Origin: Hydractinia symbiolongicarpus
Lineage: Eukaryota > Cnidaria > Hydrozoa > Anthoathecata > Hydractiniidae
Direction: 5' to 3'
Length of the DNA stretch: 64,000 nucleotides
Assembly: GCF_029227915.1 (NCBI RefSeq)
Contig: NC_079884.1
Span: forward strand, 5,334,001-5,398,000
Part shown: positions 26,021-41,500 of the stretch, piece by piece
How the letters are laid out: every line of letters begins with the position of its first letter
How positions within the stretch are numbered: position 1 is the first letter of the stretch
Translations under genes and position numbers: made by a program
The notes under the pieces: generated by a model
The model's database searches: none
Seen by the model: the letters and a program-made list of their open reading frames with translations, nothing else
What the model was told of the DNA's origin: nothing

Positions 26021-29000
26021 GGAGAAAAAGTAATTTAAAAAATCGTTCGGGAAATGAGTTTACTCCCTGGGTACTTTCTTTGTATACTTTTGACTATACG
26101 GGCCAAGCCCGGGATTTACGGGAAATCGCGGGTTTTCGTTTGCCGGCGATTAAACATCTTTTATTCAGCGTCTCATCAAAAATTAAAACATTCTTGAAAA
26201 CTACAAGTCTCATGCGTTTTAGTGGTGAAATAATAATTTAAAAAATCGTTTGGGAAATGAGTTTACTCCCTGGGTACTTTCTTTGTATACTTTTGACTAT
26301 ACGGGCCGAGTCCGGGATTTAGGGAAATCGCAGGTTTTCGTTTGCCGGCGATTAAACTGCTTTTATTCAGCGTCTCATCAAAAATGAAAACATTCTTGAA
26401 AACTACAAGTCTCATGCGTTTTAGTGGTGAAAAAGTAATTTAAAAAATCGTTCGGGAAATGAGTTTACTCCCTGGGTACTTTCTTTGTATACTTTTGACT
26501 ATACGGGCCAAGCCCGGGATTTACGGGAAATCGCGGGTTTTCGTTTGCCGGCGATTAAACTGCTTTTATTCAGCGTCTCATCAAAAATGAAAACATTCTT
26601 GAAAACTACAAGTCTCTTGCGTTTTAGTGGTCAAATAATAATATACAAAATCGTTTGGGAAATGAGTTTACTCCCTGGGTACTTTCTTTGTATACTTTTG
26701 ACTATACGGCCGAGTCCAGGATTTACGGGAAATCGCAGGTTTTCGTTTGCCGGCGATTAAACTTCTTTTATTCAGCGTCTTATAAAAAATGAAAACATTT
26801 TTAAAAACTACAAGTCTCATGCGTTTTAGTGGTGAAAAAGTAATTTAAAAAATCGTTCGGGAAATGAGTTTACTCCCTGGGTACTTTCTTTGTATACTTT
26901 TGAATATACGGGCCAAGCCGTTATTTACGGGAAATCGCGGGTTGTCGTTTGCCGGCGATTAAACTTCTTTTATTCAGCGTCTCATCAAAAATGAAAACAT
27001 TTTTAAAAACTACAGGTCTTATGCGTTTTAGTGGTGAAAAAATAATTTAAAAAATCGTTGGGGAAATGAGTTTACTCACAGGGTACTTTCTTTGTATACT
27101 TTTGACTATACGGGCCGAGTCCGGGATTTACGGGAAATCGCGGATTTTCGTTTGCCGGCGATTAAACTTCTTTTATTCAGCGTCCCATCAAATATGAATA
27201 TATTTTTAAAAACTACAAGTCTCATGCGTTTAGTGGTAAAAAAATAATATAAAAAATCGTTCGGGAAATGAGTTTACTCCCTGGGTACTTTCTTTGTATA
27301 CTTTTGACTATACGGGCCAAGCCCGAGATATACGGGAAATCGCGGGTTTTCGTTTGCCAGCGATTAAACTTTTTTTATTCAGCGTCTCATCAAAAATGAA
27401 AACATTTTTTAAAACTACAAGTCTTATGCGTTTTAGTGGTGAAAAAATAATTTAAAAAATCGTTCTGGAAATGAGTTTACTCCCTGGGTACTTTCTTTGT
27501 ATACTTTTGACTATACGGGCCGAGTCCGGGATTTAGGGAAATCGCAGGTTTTCGTTTGCCGGCGATTAAACTGCTTTTATTCAGCGTCTCATCAAAAATG
27601 AAAACATTCTTGAAAACTACAAGTCTCATGCGTTTTAGTGGTGAAATAATAATTTAAAAAATCGTTCGGGAAATGAGTTTACTCCCTGGGTACTTTGTTT
27701 GTATACTTTTGAATATACGGGCCAAGCCGGGATTTACGGGAAATCGCGGGTTTTCGTCTGCCGGCGATTAAACTTCTTTTATTCAGCGTCTCATCAAAAA
27801 TGAAAACATTTTTAAAAACTACAGGTCTTATGCGTTTTAGTGGTGAAAAAATAATTTAAAAAATCGTTCTGGAAATGAGTTTACTCACAGGGTACTTTCT
27901 TTATATACATTCGACTATACGTGCCAAGCCCGGGATTTACAGGAAATCGCGGGTTTTCGTTTGCCGGCGATTAAACTGCTTTTATTTAACGTCTCATCAA
28001 AAATGAAAACATTCTTGAAAACTACAAGTCTCATGCGTTTTAGTGGTGAAATAATAATTTAAAAAATCGTTTGGGAAATGAGTTTACTCCCTTGGTACTT
28101 TCTTTGTATACTTTTGACTATATGGGCAGAGTCCAGGATTTACGGGAAATCGCAGGTTTTCGTTTGCCGGCGATTAAACTTCTTTTATTCAGCGTCTCAT
28201 CAAAAATGAAAACATTTTTAAAAACTGCAAGTCTCATGCGTTTTAGTGGTGAAAAAGTAATTTAGAAAATCGTTCGGGAAATGAGTTTACTCCCTGGGTA
28301 CTTTCTTTGTATACTTTTGACTATACGGGCCAAGCCGTTATTTACGGGAAATCGCGGGTTGTCGTTTGCCGGCGATTAAACTTCTTTTATTCAGCGTCCC
28401 ATCAAATATGAAAATATTTTTGAAAACTACAAATCTCATGCGTTTAGTGGTAAAAAAATAATATAAAAAATCGTTCGGGAAATGAGTTTACTCCCTGGGT
28501 ACTTTCTTTGTATACTTTTGACTATACGGGCCAAGCCCGGGATATACGGGAAATCGCGGGTTTTCGTTTGCCAGCGATTGAACTTCTTTTACTCAGCGTC
28601 TCATCAAAAATGAAAACATTTTTAAAAACTACAAGTCTTATGCGTTTTAGTGGTGAAAAAATAATTTAAAAATTCGTTCTGGAAATGAGTTTACTCCCTG
28701 GGTACTTTCTTTGTATACTTTTGACTATACGGGCCGAGTCCGGGATTTAGGGAAATCGCAGGTTTTCGTTTGCCGGCGATTAAACTGCTTTTATTCAGCG
28801 TCTCATCAAAAATGAAAACATTCTTGAAAACTACAAGTCTCATGCGTTTTAGTGGTGAAATAATAATTTAAAAAATCGTTCGGGAAATGAGTTTACTCCC
28901 TGGGTACTTTCTTTGTATACTTTTGAATATACGGGCCAAGCCGGGATTTACGGGAAATCGCGGGTTTTCGTCTGCCGGCGATTAAACTTCTTTTATTCAG

Positions 29001-29929
29001 CGTCTCATCAAAAATGAAAACATTTTAAAAAACTACAGGTCTTATGCGTTTTAGTGGTGAAAAAATAATTTAAAAAATCGTTCTGGAAATGAATTTACTC
29101 ACAGGGTACTTTCTTTATATACATTCGACTATACGTGCCAAGCCCGGGATTTACGGGAAATCGCGGGTTTTCGTTTGCCGGCGATTAAACTTTTTTTTAT
29201 TCAGCGTCTCATCAAAAATAAAAACATTCTTGAAAACTACAAGTCTCATGTGTTTTAGTGGTGAAATAATAATTTAAAAAATCGTTTGGGAAATGAGTTT
29301 ACTCCCTTGGTACTTTCTTTGTATACTTTTGACTATACGGGCAGAGTCCAGGATTTACGGGAAATCGCAGGTTTTCGTTTGCCGGCGATTAAACTTCTTT
29401 TATTCAGCGTCTCATCAAAAATGAAAACATTTTTAAAAACTGCAAGTCTCATGCGTTTTAGTGGTGAAAAAGTAATTTAAAAAATCGTTCGGGAAATGAG
29501 TTTGCTCCCTGGGTACTTTCTTTGTATACTTTTGACTATACGGGCCAAGCCGGGATTTACGGGAAATCGCGGGTTTTCGTTTGCCGGCGATTAAACTTTT
29601 TTTTATTCAGCGTCTCATCAAAAATGAAAACATTTTTAAAAACTACAAGTCTTATTCGTTTTAGTGGTGAAAAAATAATTTAAAAAATCGTTCTGGAAAT
29701 GAGTTTACTCACAGGGTACTTTCTTTGTATACATTCGACTATACGGGCCAAGCCCGGGATTTACGCGAAATCGCGGGTTTTCGTTTTCCGGCGATTAAAC
29801 CTCTTTCATTAAGCGTCTCATCAAAAATGAAAACATTTTTAAAAACTACAAGTCTCATGCGTTTTAGTGGTGAAAAAAAAATTTAAAAAATCGTTCGGGA
29901 AATGAGTTTACTCCCTGGGTACTTTCTTT

Positions 29930-32500
29930 GTATACATTCGACTATACGGGCCAAGCCATGGATTTACGGGAAAACGCGGGATTTCGTTTGCCGGGGATTA
30001 AACCTCTTTCATTAAGCGTCTCATCAAAAATGAAAACATTTTTGAAAACTACAAGTCTCATGCGTTTTAGTGGTGAAAAAATAATTTAAAAAATCGTTCG
30101 GGAAATGAGTTTACTCCCTGGGTACTTTCTTTGTATACTTTTGACTATACGGGCCGAGTCCGGGATTTCCGGGAAATCGCGGGTTTTCGTTTTCCGGCGA
30201 TTAAACCTCTTTCATTAAGCGTCTCATCAAAATTGAAAACATTTTTGAAAACTACAAGTTTCATGCGTTTTAGTGGTGAAAAAAAAATTTAAAAAATCGT
30301 TCGGGAAATGAGTTTACTCCCTGGGTACTTTCTTTGTATACTTTTGACTATACGGGCCAAGCCCGGGATTTACGGGAAATCGCGGGTTTTCGTTTGCCGG
30401 CGATTAAACTGCTTTTATTCAGCGTCTCATCAAAAATGAAAACATTCTTGAAAACTACAAGTCTCATGAGTTTTAGTGGTGAAATAATAATTTAAAAAAT
30501 CGTTTGGGAAATGAGTTTACTCCCTGGGTACTTTCTTTGTATACTTTTGACTATACGGGCCGAGTCCGGGATTTAGGGAAATCGCAGGTTTTCGTTTGCC
30601 GGCCATTAAACTGCTTTTATTCAGCGTCTCATCAAAAATGAAAACATTTTTGAAAACTACAAGTCTCATGCGTTTTAGTGGTGAAAAAGTAATTTAAAAA
30701 ATCGTTCGGGAAATGAGTTTACTCCCTAGGTACTTTCTTTGTATACTTTTGACTATACGGGCCAAGCCCGGGATTTACGGGAAATCGCGGGTTTCGTTTG
30801 CCGGCGATTAAACTGCTTTTATTCAGCGTCTCATCAAAAATGAAAACATTCTTGAAAACTACAAGTCTCTTGCGTTTTAGTGGTGAAATAATAATTTAAA
30901 AAATCGTTTGGGAAATGAGTTTACTCCCTGGGTACTTTCTTTGTATACTTTTGACTATACGGCCGAGTGCAGGATTTACGGGAAATCGCAGGTTTTCGTT
31001 TGCCGGCGATTAAACTTCTTTTATTCAGCGTCTCATCAAAAATGAAAACATTTTTAAAAACTACAAGTCTCATGCGTTTTAGTGGTGAAAAAGTAATTTA
31101 AAAAATCGTTCGGGAAATGAGTTTACTCCCTGGGTACTTTCTTTGTATACTTTTGAATATACGGGCCGAGTCCGGGATTTACGGGAAATCGCGGATTTTC
31201 GTTTGCCGGCGATTAAACTTCTTTTATTCAGCGTCTCATCAAAAATGAAAACATTTTTAAAAACTACAAGTCTTATGCGTTTTAGTGGTGAAAAAATAAT
31301 TTAAAAAATCGTTCGGGAAATGAGTTTACTCCCTGGGTACTTTCTTTGTATACATTCGACTATACGGGCCAAGCCATGGATTTACGGGAAAACGCGGGAT
31401 TTCGTTTGCCGGGGATTAAACCTCTTTCATTAAGCGTCTCATCAAAAATGAAAACATTTTTGAAAACTACAAGTCTCATGCGTTTTAGTGGTGAAAAAAT
31501 AATTTAAAAAATCGTTCGGGAAATGAGTTTACTCCCTGGGTACTTTCTTTGTATACTTTTGACTATACGGGCCGAGTCCGGGATTTCCGGGAAATCGCGG
31601 GTTTTCGTTTTCCGGCGATTAAACCTCTTTCATTAAGCGTCTCATCAAAATTGAAAACATTTTTGAAAACTACAAGTTTCATGCGTTTTAGTGGTGAAAA
31701 AAAAATTTAAAAAATCGTTCGGGAAATGAGTTTACTCCCTGGGTACTTTCTTTGTATACTTTTGACTATACGGGCCGAGTCCGGGATTTAGGGAAATCGC
31801 AGGTTTTCGTTTGCCGGCCATTAAACTGCTTTTATTCAGCGTCTCATCAAAAATGAAAACATTTTTGAAAACTACAAGTCTCATGCGTTTTAGTGGTGAA
31901 AAGGTAATTTAAAAAATCGTTCGGGAAATGAGTTTACTCCCTAGGTACTTTCTTTGTATACTTTTGACTATACGGGCCAAGCCCGGGATTTACGGGAAAT
32001 CGCGGGTTTCGTTTGCCGGCGATTAAACTGCTTTTATTCAGCGTCTCATCAAAAATGAAAACATTCTTGAAAACTACAAGTCTCTTGCGTTTTAGTGGTG
32101 AAATAATAATTTAAAAAATCGTTTGGGAAATGAGTTTACTCCCTGGGTACTTTCTTTGTATACTTTTGACTATACGGCCGAGTGCAGGATTTACGGGAAA
32201 TCGCAGGTTTTCGTTTGCCGGCGATTACACTTCTTTTATTCAGCGTCTCATCAAAAATGAAAACATTTTTAAAAACTACAAGTCTCATGCGTTTTAGTGG
32301 TGAAAAAGTAATTTAAAAAATCGTTCGGGAAATGAGTTTACTCCCTGGGTACTTTCTTTGTATACTTTTGAATATACGGGCCGAGTCCGGGATTTACGGG
32401 AAATCGCGGATTTTCGTTTGCCGGCGATTAAACTTCTTTTATTCAGCGTCTCATCAAAAATGAAAACATTTTTAAAAACTACAAGTCTTATGCGTTTTAG
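29930..32500 (+). repeat. 7-mer/6-mer higher-order repeat with a monomer gained or lost (1,418 and 1,215 bp spacings)
   Basis: The private motif CCAAGCCATGGATTTACGGG occurs at 29,951 and 31,369, 1,418 bp apart (seven monomers). Downstream private motifs of the same block, CCGGCCATTAAACTG (30,600 and 31,815) and CTCCCTAGGTAC (30,723 and 31,938), are only 1,215 bp apart (six monomers). The second copy has therefore lost exactly one monomer, the AGCCCGGGATTTACGGG unit with CATGAGTTTT seen at about 30,300-30,500, compared with the first. Confidence 0.82.
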
Positions 32501-35500
32501 TGGTGAAAAAATAATTTAAAAAATCGTTCTGGAAATGAGTTTACTCCCTGGGTACTTTCTTTGTATACTTTTGACTATACGGGCCGAGTCCGGGATTTAG
32601 GGAAATCGCAGGTTTTCGTTTGCCGGCGATTAAACTGCTTTTATTCAGCGTCTCATCAAAAATGAAAACATTTTTGAAAACTACAAGTCTCATGCGTTTT
32701 AGTGGTGAAAAAGTAATTTAAAAAATCGCTCGGGAAATGAGTTTACTCCCTGGGTACTTTCTTTGTATACTTTTGACTATACGGGCCAAGCCCGGGATTT
32801 ACGGGAAATCGCGGGTTTTCGTTTGCCGGCGATTAAACTGCTTTTATTCAGCGTCTCATCAAAAATGAAAACATTCTTGAAAACTACAAGTCTCTTGCGT
32901 TTTAGTGGTGAAATAATAATTTAAAAAATCGTTTGGAAAATGAGTTTACTTCCTGGGTACTTTCTTTGTATACTTTTGACTATACGGCCGAGTCCAGGAT
33001 TTACGGGAAATCGCAGGTTTTCGTTTGCCGGCGATTAAACTTCTTTTATTCAGCGTCTTATCAAAAATGAAAACATTTTTAAAAACTACAAGTCTCATGC
33101 GTTTTAGTGGTGAAAACGTAATTTAAAAAATCGTTCGGGAAATGAGTTTACTCCCTGGGTACTTTCTTTGTATACTTTTGAATATACGGGCCGAGTCCGG
33201 GATTTACGGGAAATCGCGGATTTTCGTTTGCCGGCGATTAAACTTCTTTTATTCAGCGTCCCATCAAATATGAAAATATTTTTGAAAACTACAAGTCTCA
33301 TGCGTTTAGTGGTAAAAAAATAATATAAAAAATCGTTCGGGAATTGAGTTTACTCCCTGGGTACTTTCTTTGTATACTTTTGACTATACGGGCCAAGCCC
33401 GGGAAAAACGGGAAATCGCGGGTTTTCGTTTGCCAGCGATTAAACTTCTTTTATTCAGCGTCTCATCAAAAATGAAAACATTTTTAAAAACTACAAGTCT
33501 TATGCGTTTTAGTGGTGAAAAAATAATTTAAAAAATCGTTCTGGAAATGAGTTTACTCCCTGGGTACTTTCTTTGTATACTTTTGACTATACGGGCCGAG
33601 TCCGGGATTTAGGGAAATCGCAGGTTTTCGTTTGCCGGCGATTAAACTTCTTTTATTCAGCGTCTCATCAAAAATGAAAACATTTTTAAAAACTACAGGT
33701 CTTATGCGTTTTAGTGGTGAAAAAATAATTTAAAAAATCGTTCTGGAAATGAGTTTACTCACAGGGTACTTTCTTTATATACATTCGACTATACGTGCCA
33801 AGCCCGGGATTTACGGGAAATCGCGGGTTTTCGTTTGCCGGCGATTAAACTGCTTTTATTCAGCGTCTCATCAAAAATGAAAACATTCTTGAAAACTACA
33901 AGTCTCATGCGTTTAGTGGTAAAAAAATAATATAAAAAATCGTTCGGGAATTGAGTTTACTCCCTGGGTACTTTCTTTGTATACTTTTGACTATACGGGC
34001 CAAACCCGGGAAAAACGGGAAATCACGGGTTTTCGTTTGCCAGCGATTAAACTTCTTTTATTCAGCGTCTCATCAAAAATGAAAACATTTTTAAAAACTA
34101 CAAGTCTTATGCGTTTTAGTGGTGAAAAAATAATTTAAAAAATCGTTCTGGAAATGAGTTTACTCCCTGGGTACTTTCTTTGTATACTTTTGACTATACG
34201 GGCCGAGTCCGGGATTTAGGGAGATCGCAGGTTTTCGTTTGCCGGCGATTAAACTTCTTTTATTCAGCGTCTCATCAAAAATGAAAACATTTTTAAAAAC
34301 TACAGGTCTTATGCGTTTTAGTGGTGAAAAAATAATTTAAAAAATCGTTCTGGAAATGAGTTTACTCACAGGGTACTTTCTTTATATACATTCGACTATA
34401 CGTGCCAAGCCCGGGATTTACGGGAAATCGCGGGTTTTCGTTTGCCGGCGATTAAACTGCTTTTATTCAGCGTCTCATCAAAAATGAAAACATTCTTGAA
34501 AACTACAAGTCTCATGCGTTTTAGTGGTGAAATAATAATTTAAAAAATCGTTTGGGAAATGAGTTTACTCCCTTGGTACTTTCTTTGTATACTTTTGACT
34601 ATACGGGCAGAGTCCAGGATTTACGGGAAATCGCAGGTTTTCGTTTGCCGGCGATTAAACTTCTTTTATTCAGCGTCTCATCAAAAATGAAAACATTTTT
34701 AAAAACTGCAAGTCTCATGCGTTTTAGTGGTGAAAAAGTAATTTAAAAAATCGTTCGGGAAATGAGTTTGCTCCCTGGGTACTTTCTTTGTATACTTTTG
34801 ACTATACGGGCCAAGCCGGGATTTACGGGAAATCGCGGGTTTTCGTTTGCCGGCGATTAAACTTTTTTTTATTCAGCGTCTCATCAAAAATGAAAACATT
34901 TTTAAAAACTACAAGTCTTATGCGTTTTAGTGGTGAAAAAATAATTTAAAAAATCGTTCTGGAAATGAGTTTACTCACAGGGTACTTTCTTTGTATACAT
35001 TCGACTATACGGGCCAAGCCCGGGATTTACGGGAAATCGCGGGTTTTCGTTTTCCGGCGATTAAACCTCTTTCATTAAGCGTCTCATCAAAAATGAAAAC
35101 ATTTTTAAAAACTACAAGTCCCATGCGTTTTAGTGGTGAAAAAATAATTTAAAAAATCGTTCTGGAAATGAGTTTACTCCCTGGGTACTTTCTTTGTATA
35201 CTTTTGACTATACGGGCCGAGTCCGGGATTTAGGGAAATCGCAGGTTTTCGTTTGTCGGCGATTAAACTGCTTTTATTCAGCGTCTCATCAAAAATGAAA
35301 ACATTTTTGAAAACTACAAGTCTCATGCGTTTTAGTGGTGAAAAAGTAATTTAAAAAAATCGTTCGGGAAATGAGTTTACTCCCTGGGTACTTTCTTTGT
35401 ATACTTTTGACTATACGGGCCAAGCCCGGGATTTACGGGAAATCGCGGGTTTTCGTTTGCCGGCGATTAAACTGCTTTTATTCAGCGTCTCATCAAAAAT

Positions 35501-38500
35501 GAAAACATTCTTGAAAACTACAAGTCTCTTGCGTTTTAGTGGTGAAATAATAATTTAAAAAATCGTTTGGAAAATGAGTTTACTCCCTGGGTACTTTCTT
35601 TGTATACTTTTGACTATACGGCCGAGTCCAGGATTTACGGGAAATCGCAGGTTTTCGTTTGCCGGCGATTAAACTTCTTTTATTCAGCGTCTTATCAAAA
35701 ATGAAAACATTTTTAAAAACTACAAGTCTCATGCGTTTTAGTGGTGAAAACGTAATTTAAAAAATCGTTCGGGAAATGAGTTTACTCCCTGGGTACTTTC
35801 TTTGTATACTTTTGAATATACGGGCCGAGTCCGGGATTTACGGGAAATCGCGGATTTTCGTTTGCCGGCGATTAAACTTCTTTTATTCAGCGTCCCATCA
35901 AATATGAAAATATTTTTGAAAACTACAAGTCTCATGCGTTTAGTGGTAAAAAAATAATATAAAAAATCGTTCGGGAATTGAGTTTACTCCCTGGGTACTT
36001 TCTTTGTATACTTTTGACTATACGGGCCAAGCCCGGGATATACGGGAAATCGCGGGTTTTCGTTTGCCAGCGATTAAACTTCCTTTATTCAGCGTCTCAT
36101 CAAAAATGAAAACATTTTTAAAAACTACAAGTCTTATGCGTTTTAGTGGTGAAAAAATAATTTAAAAAATCGTTCTGGAAATGAGTTTACTCCCTGGGTA
36201 CTTTCTTTGTATACTTTTGACTATACGGGCCGAGTCCGGGATTTAGGGAAATCGCAGGTTTTCGTTTGCCGGCGATTAAACTTCTTTTATTCAGCGTCTC
36301 ATCAAAAATGAAAACATTTTTAAAAACTACAAGTCCCATGCGTTTTAGTGGTGAAAAAATAATTTAAAAAATCGTTCTGGAAATGAGTTTACTCCCTGGG
36401 TACTTTCTTTGTATACTTTTGAATATACGGGCCGAGTCCGGGATTTACGGGAAATCGCGGATTTTCGTTTGCCGGCGATTAAACTTCTTTTATTCAGCGT
36501 CCCATCAAATATGAAAATATTTTTGAAAACTACAAGTCTCATGCGTTTAGTGGTAAAAAAATAATATAAAAAATCGTTCGGGAATTGAGTTTACTCCCTG
36601 GGTACTTTCTTTGTATACTTTTGACTATACGGGCCAAGCCCGGGATATACGGGAAATCGCGGGTTTTCGTTTGCCAGCGATTAAACTTCCTTTATTCAGC
36701 GTCTCATCAAAAATGAAAACATTTTTAAAAACTACAAGTCTTATGCGTTTTAGTGGTGAAAAAATAATTTAAAAAATCGTTCTGGAAATGAGTTTACTCC
36801 CTGGGTACTTTCTTTGTATACTTTTGACTATACGGGCCGAGTCCGGGATTTAGGGAAATCGCAGGTTTTCGTTTGCCGGCGATTAAACTTCTTTTATTCA
36901 GCGTCTCATCAAAAATGAAAACATTTTTAAAAACTACAAGTCCCATGCGTTTTAGTGGTGAAAAAATAATTTAAAAAATCGTTCTGGAAATGAGTTTACT
37001 CCCTGGGTACTTTCTTTGTATACTTTTGACTATACGGGCCGAGTCCGGGATTTAGGGAAATCGCAGGTTTTCGTTTGTCGGCGATTAAACTGCTTTTATT
37101 CAGCGTCTCATCAAAAATGAAAACATTTTTGAAAACTACAAGTCTCATGCGTTTTAGTGGTGAAAAAGTAATTTAAAAAATCGTTCGGGAAATGAGTTTA
37201 CTCCCTGGGTACTTTCTTTGTATACTTTTGACTATACGGGCCAAGCCCGGGATTTACGGGAAATCGCGGGTTTTCGTTTGCCGGCGATTAAACTGCTTTT
37301 ATTCAGCGTCTCATCAAAAATGAAAACATTCTTGAAAACTACAAGTCTCTTGCGTTTTAGTGGTGAAATAATAATTTAAAAAATCGTTTGGAAAATGAGT
37401 TTACTCCCTGGGTACTTTCTTTGTATACTTTTGACTATACGGCCGAGTCCAGGATTTACGGGAAATCGCAGGTTTTCGTTTGCCGGCGATTAAACTTCCT
37501 TTATTCAGCGTCTCATCAAAAATGAAAACATTTTTAAAAACTACAAGTCTTATGCGTTTTAGTGGTGAAAAAATAATTTAAAAAATCGTTCTGGAAATGA
37601 GTTTACTCCCTGGGTACTTTCTTTGTATACTTTTGACTATACGGGCCGAGTCCGGGATTTAGGGAAATCGCAGGTTTTCGTTTGCCGGCGATTAAACTTC
37701 TTTTATTCAGCGTCTCATCAAAAATGAAAACATTTTTAAAAACTACAAGTCCCATGCGTTTTAGTGGTGAAAAAATAATTTAAAAAATCGTTCTGGAAAT
37801 GAGTTTACTCCCTGGGTACTTTCTTTGTATACTTTTGACTATACGGGCCGAGTCCGGGATTTAGGGAAATCGCAGGTTTTCGTTTGTCGGCGATTAAACT
37901 GCTTTTATTCAGCGTCTCATCAAAAATGAAAACATTTTTGAAAACTACAAGTCTCATGCGTTTTAGTGGTGAAAAAGTAATTTAAAAAATCGTTCGGGAA
38001 ATGAGTTTACTCCCTGGGTACTTTCTTTGTATACTTTTGACTATACGGGCCAAGCCCGGGATTTACGGGAAATCGCGGGTTTTCGTTTGCCGGCGATTAA
38101 ACTGCTTTTATTCAGCGTCTCATCAAAAATGAAAACATTCTTGAAAACTACAAGTCTCTTGCGTTTTAGTGGTGAAATAATAATTTAAAAAATCGTTTGG
38201 AAAATGAGTTTACTCCCTGGGTACTTTCTTTGTATACTTTTGACTATACGGCCGAGTCCAGGATTTACGGGAAATCGCAGGTTTTCGTTTGCCGGCGATT
38301 AAACTTCTTTTATTCAGCGTCTTATCAAAAATGAAAACATTTTTAAAAACTACAAGTCTCATGCGTTTTAGTGGTGAAAACGTAATTTAAAAAATCGTTC
38401 GGGAAATGAGTTTACTCCCTGGGTACTTTCTTTGTATACTTTTGAATATACGGGCCGAGTCCGGGATTTACGGGAAATCGCGGATTTTCGTTTGCCGGCG

Positions 38501-41500
38501 ATTAAACTTCTTTTATTCAGCGTCCCATCAAATATGAAAATATTTTTGAAAACTACAAGTCTCATGCGTTTAGTGGTAAAAAAATAATATAAAAAATCGT
38601 TCGGGAATTGAGTTTACTCCCTGGGTACTTTCTTTGTATACTTTTGACTATACGGGCCAAGCCCGGGATATACGGGAAATCGCTGGTTTTCGTTTGCCAG
38701 CGATTAAACTTCCTTTATTCAGCGTCTCATCAAAAATGAAAACATTTTTAAAAACTACAAGTCTTATGCGTTTTAGTGGTGAAAAAATAATTTAAAAAAT
38801 CGTTCTGGAAATGAGTTTACTCCCTGGGTACTTTCTTTGTATACTTTTGACTATACGGGCCGAGTCCGGGATTTAGGGAAATCGCAGGTTTTCGTTTGCC
38901 GGCGATTAAACTTCTTTTATTCAGCGTCTCATCAAAAATGAAAACATTTTTAAAAACTACAAGTCCCATGCGTTTTAGTGGTGAAAAAATAATTTAAAAA
39001 ATCGTTCTGGAAATGAGTTTACTCCCTGGGTACTTTCTTTGTATACTTTTGAATATACGGGCCGAGTCCGGGATTTACGGGAAATCGCGGATTTTCGTTT
39101 GCCGGCGATTAAACTTCTTTTATTCAGCGTCCCATCAAATATGAAAATATTTTTGAAAACTACAAGTCTCATGCGTTTAGTGGTAAAAAAATAATATAAA
39201 AAATCGTTCGGGAATTGAGTTTACTCCCTGGGTACTTTCTTTGTATACTTTTGACTATACGGGCCAAGCCCGGGATATACGGGAAATCGCGGGTTTTCGT
39301 TTGCCAGCGATTAAACTTCCTTTATTCAGCGTCTCATCAAAAATGAAAACATTTTTAAAAACTACAAGTCTTATGCGTTTTAGTGGTGAAAAAATAATTT
39401 AAAAAATCGTTCTGGAAATGAGTTTACTCCCTGGGTACTTTCTTTGTATACTTTTGACTATACGGGCCGAGTCCGGGATTTAGGGAAATCGCAGGTTTTC
39501 GTTTGCCGGCGATTAAACTTCTTTTATTCAGCGTCTCATCAAAAATGAAAACATTTTTAAAAACTACAAGTCCCATGCGTTTAGTGGTAAAAAAATAATA
39601 TAAAAAATCGTTCGGGAATTGAGTTTACTCCCTGGGTACTTTCTTTGTATACTTTTGACTATACGGGCCAAGCCCGGGATATACGGGAAATCGCTGGTTT
39701 TCGTTTGCCAGCGATTAAACTTCCTTTATTCAGCGTCTCATCAAAAATAAAAACATTTTTAAAAACTACAAGTCTTATGCGTTTTAGTGGTGAAAAAATA
39801 ATTTAAAAAATCGTTCTGGAAATGAGTTTACTCCCTGGGTACTTTCTTTGTATACTTTTGACTATACGGGCCGAGTCCGGGATTTAGGGAAATCGCAGGT
39901 TTTCGTTTGCCGGCGATTAAACTTCTTTTATTCAGCGTCTCATCAAAAATGAAAACATTTTTAAAAACTACAAGTCCCATGCGTTTTAGTGGTGAAAAAA
40001 TAATTTAAAAAATCGTTCTGGAAATGAGTTTACTCCCTGGGTACTTTCTTTGTATACTTTTGAATATACGGGCCGAGTCCGGGATTTACGGGAAATCGCG
40101 GATTTTCGTTTGCCGGCGATTAAACTTCTTTTATTCAGCGTCCCATCAAATATGAAAATATTTTTGAAAACTACAAGTCTCATGCGTTTAGTGGTAAAAA
40201 AATAATATAAAAAATCGTTCGGGAATTGAGTTTACTCCCTGGGTACTTTCTTTGTATACTTTTGACTATACGGGCCAAGCCCGGGATATACGGGAAATCG
40301 CGGGTTTTCGTTTGCCAGCGATTAAACTTCCTTTATTCAGCGTCTCATCAAAAATGAAAACATTTTTAAAAACTACAAGTCTTATGCGTTTTAGTGGTGA
40401 AAAAATAATTTAAAAAATCGTTCTGGAAATGAGTTTACTCCCTGGGTACTTTCTTTGTATACTTTTGACTATACGGGCCGAGTCCGGGATTTAGGGAAAT
40501 CGCAGGTTTTCGTTTGCCGGCGATTAAACTTCTTTTATTCAGCGTCTCATCAAAAATGAAAACATTTTTAAAAACTACAAGTCCCATGCGTTTTAGTGGT
40601 GAAAAAATAATTTAAAAAATCGTTCTGGAAATGAGTTTACTCCCTGGGTACTTTCTTTGTATACTTTTGACTATACAGGCCGAGTCCGGGATTTAGGGAA
40701 ATCGCAGGTTTTCGTTTGTCGGCGATTAAACTGCTTTTATTCAGCGTCTCATCAAAAATGAAAACATTTTTGAAAACTACAAGTCTCATGCGTTTTAGTG
40801 GTGAAAAAGTAATTTAAAAAATCGTTCGGGAAATGAGTTTACTCCCTGGGTACTTTCTTTGTATACTTTTGACTATACGGGCCAAGCCCGGGATTTACGG
40901 GAAATCGCGGGTTTTCGTTTGCCGGCGATTAAACTGCTTTTATTCAGCGTCTCATCAAAAATGAAAACATTCTTGAAAACTACAAGTCTCTTGCGTTTTA
41001 GTGGTGAAATAATAATTTAAAAAATCGTTTGGAAAATGAGTTTACTCCCTGGGTACTTTCTTTGTATACTTTTGACTATACGGCCGAGTCCAGGATTTAC
41101 GGGAAATCGCAGGTTTTCGTTTGCCGGCGATTAAACTTCCTTTATTCAGCGTCTCATCAAAAATGAAAACATTTTTAAAAACTACAAGTCTTATGCGTTT
41201 TAGTGGTGAAAAAATAATTTAAAAAATCGTTCTGGAAATGAGTTTACTCCCTGGGTACTTTCTTTGTATACTTTTGACTATACGGGCCGAGTCCGGGATT
41301 TAGGGAAATCGCAGGTTTTCGTTTGCCGGCGATTAAACTTCTTTTATTCAGCGTCTCATCAAAAATGAAAAAATTTTTAAAAACTACAAGTCCCATGCGT
41401 TTTAGTGGTGAAAAAATAATTTAAAAAATCGTTCTGGAAATGAGTTTACTCCCTGGGTACTTTCTTTGTATACTTTTGACTATACGGGCCGAGTCCGGGA

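Noticed and set aside
23850-26760. Longer satellite frames of 91-113 residues (23,850-24,158; 24,831-25,172; 26,485-26,760)
   Set aside because: They arise where a substitution removes the usual stop (AATATATGAAAAAATCG instead of AATAATTTAAAAAATCG), joining two monomers. The two 24-25 kb cases are copies of one higher-order unit.
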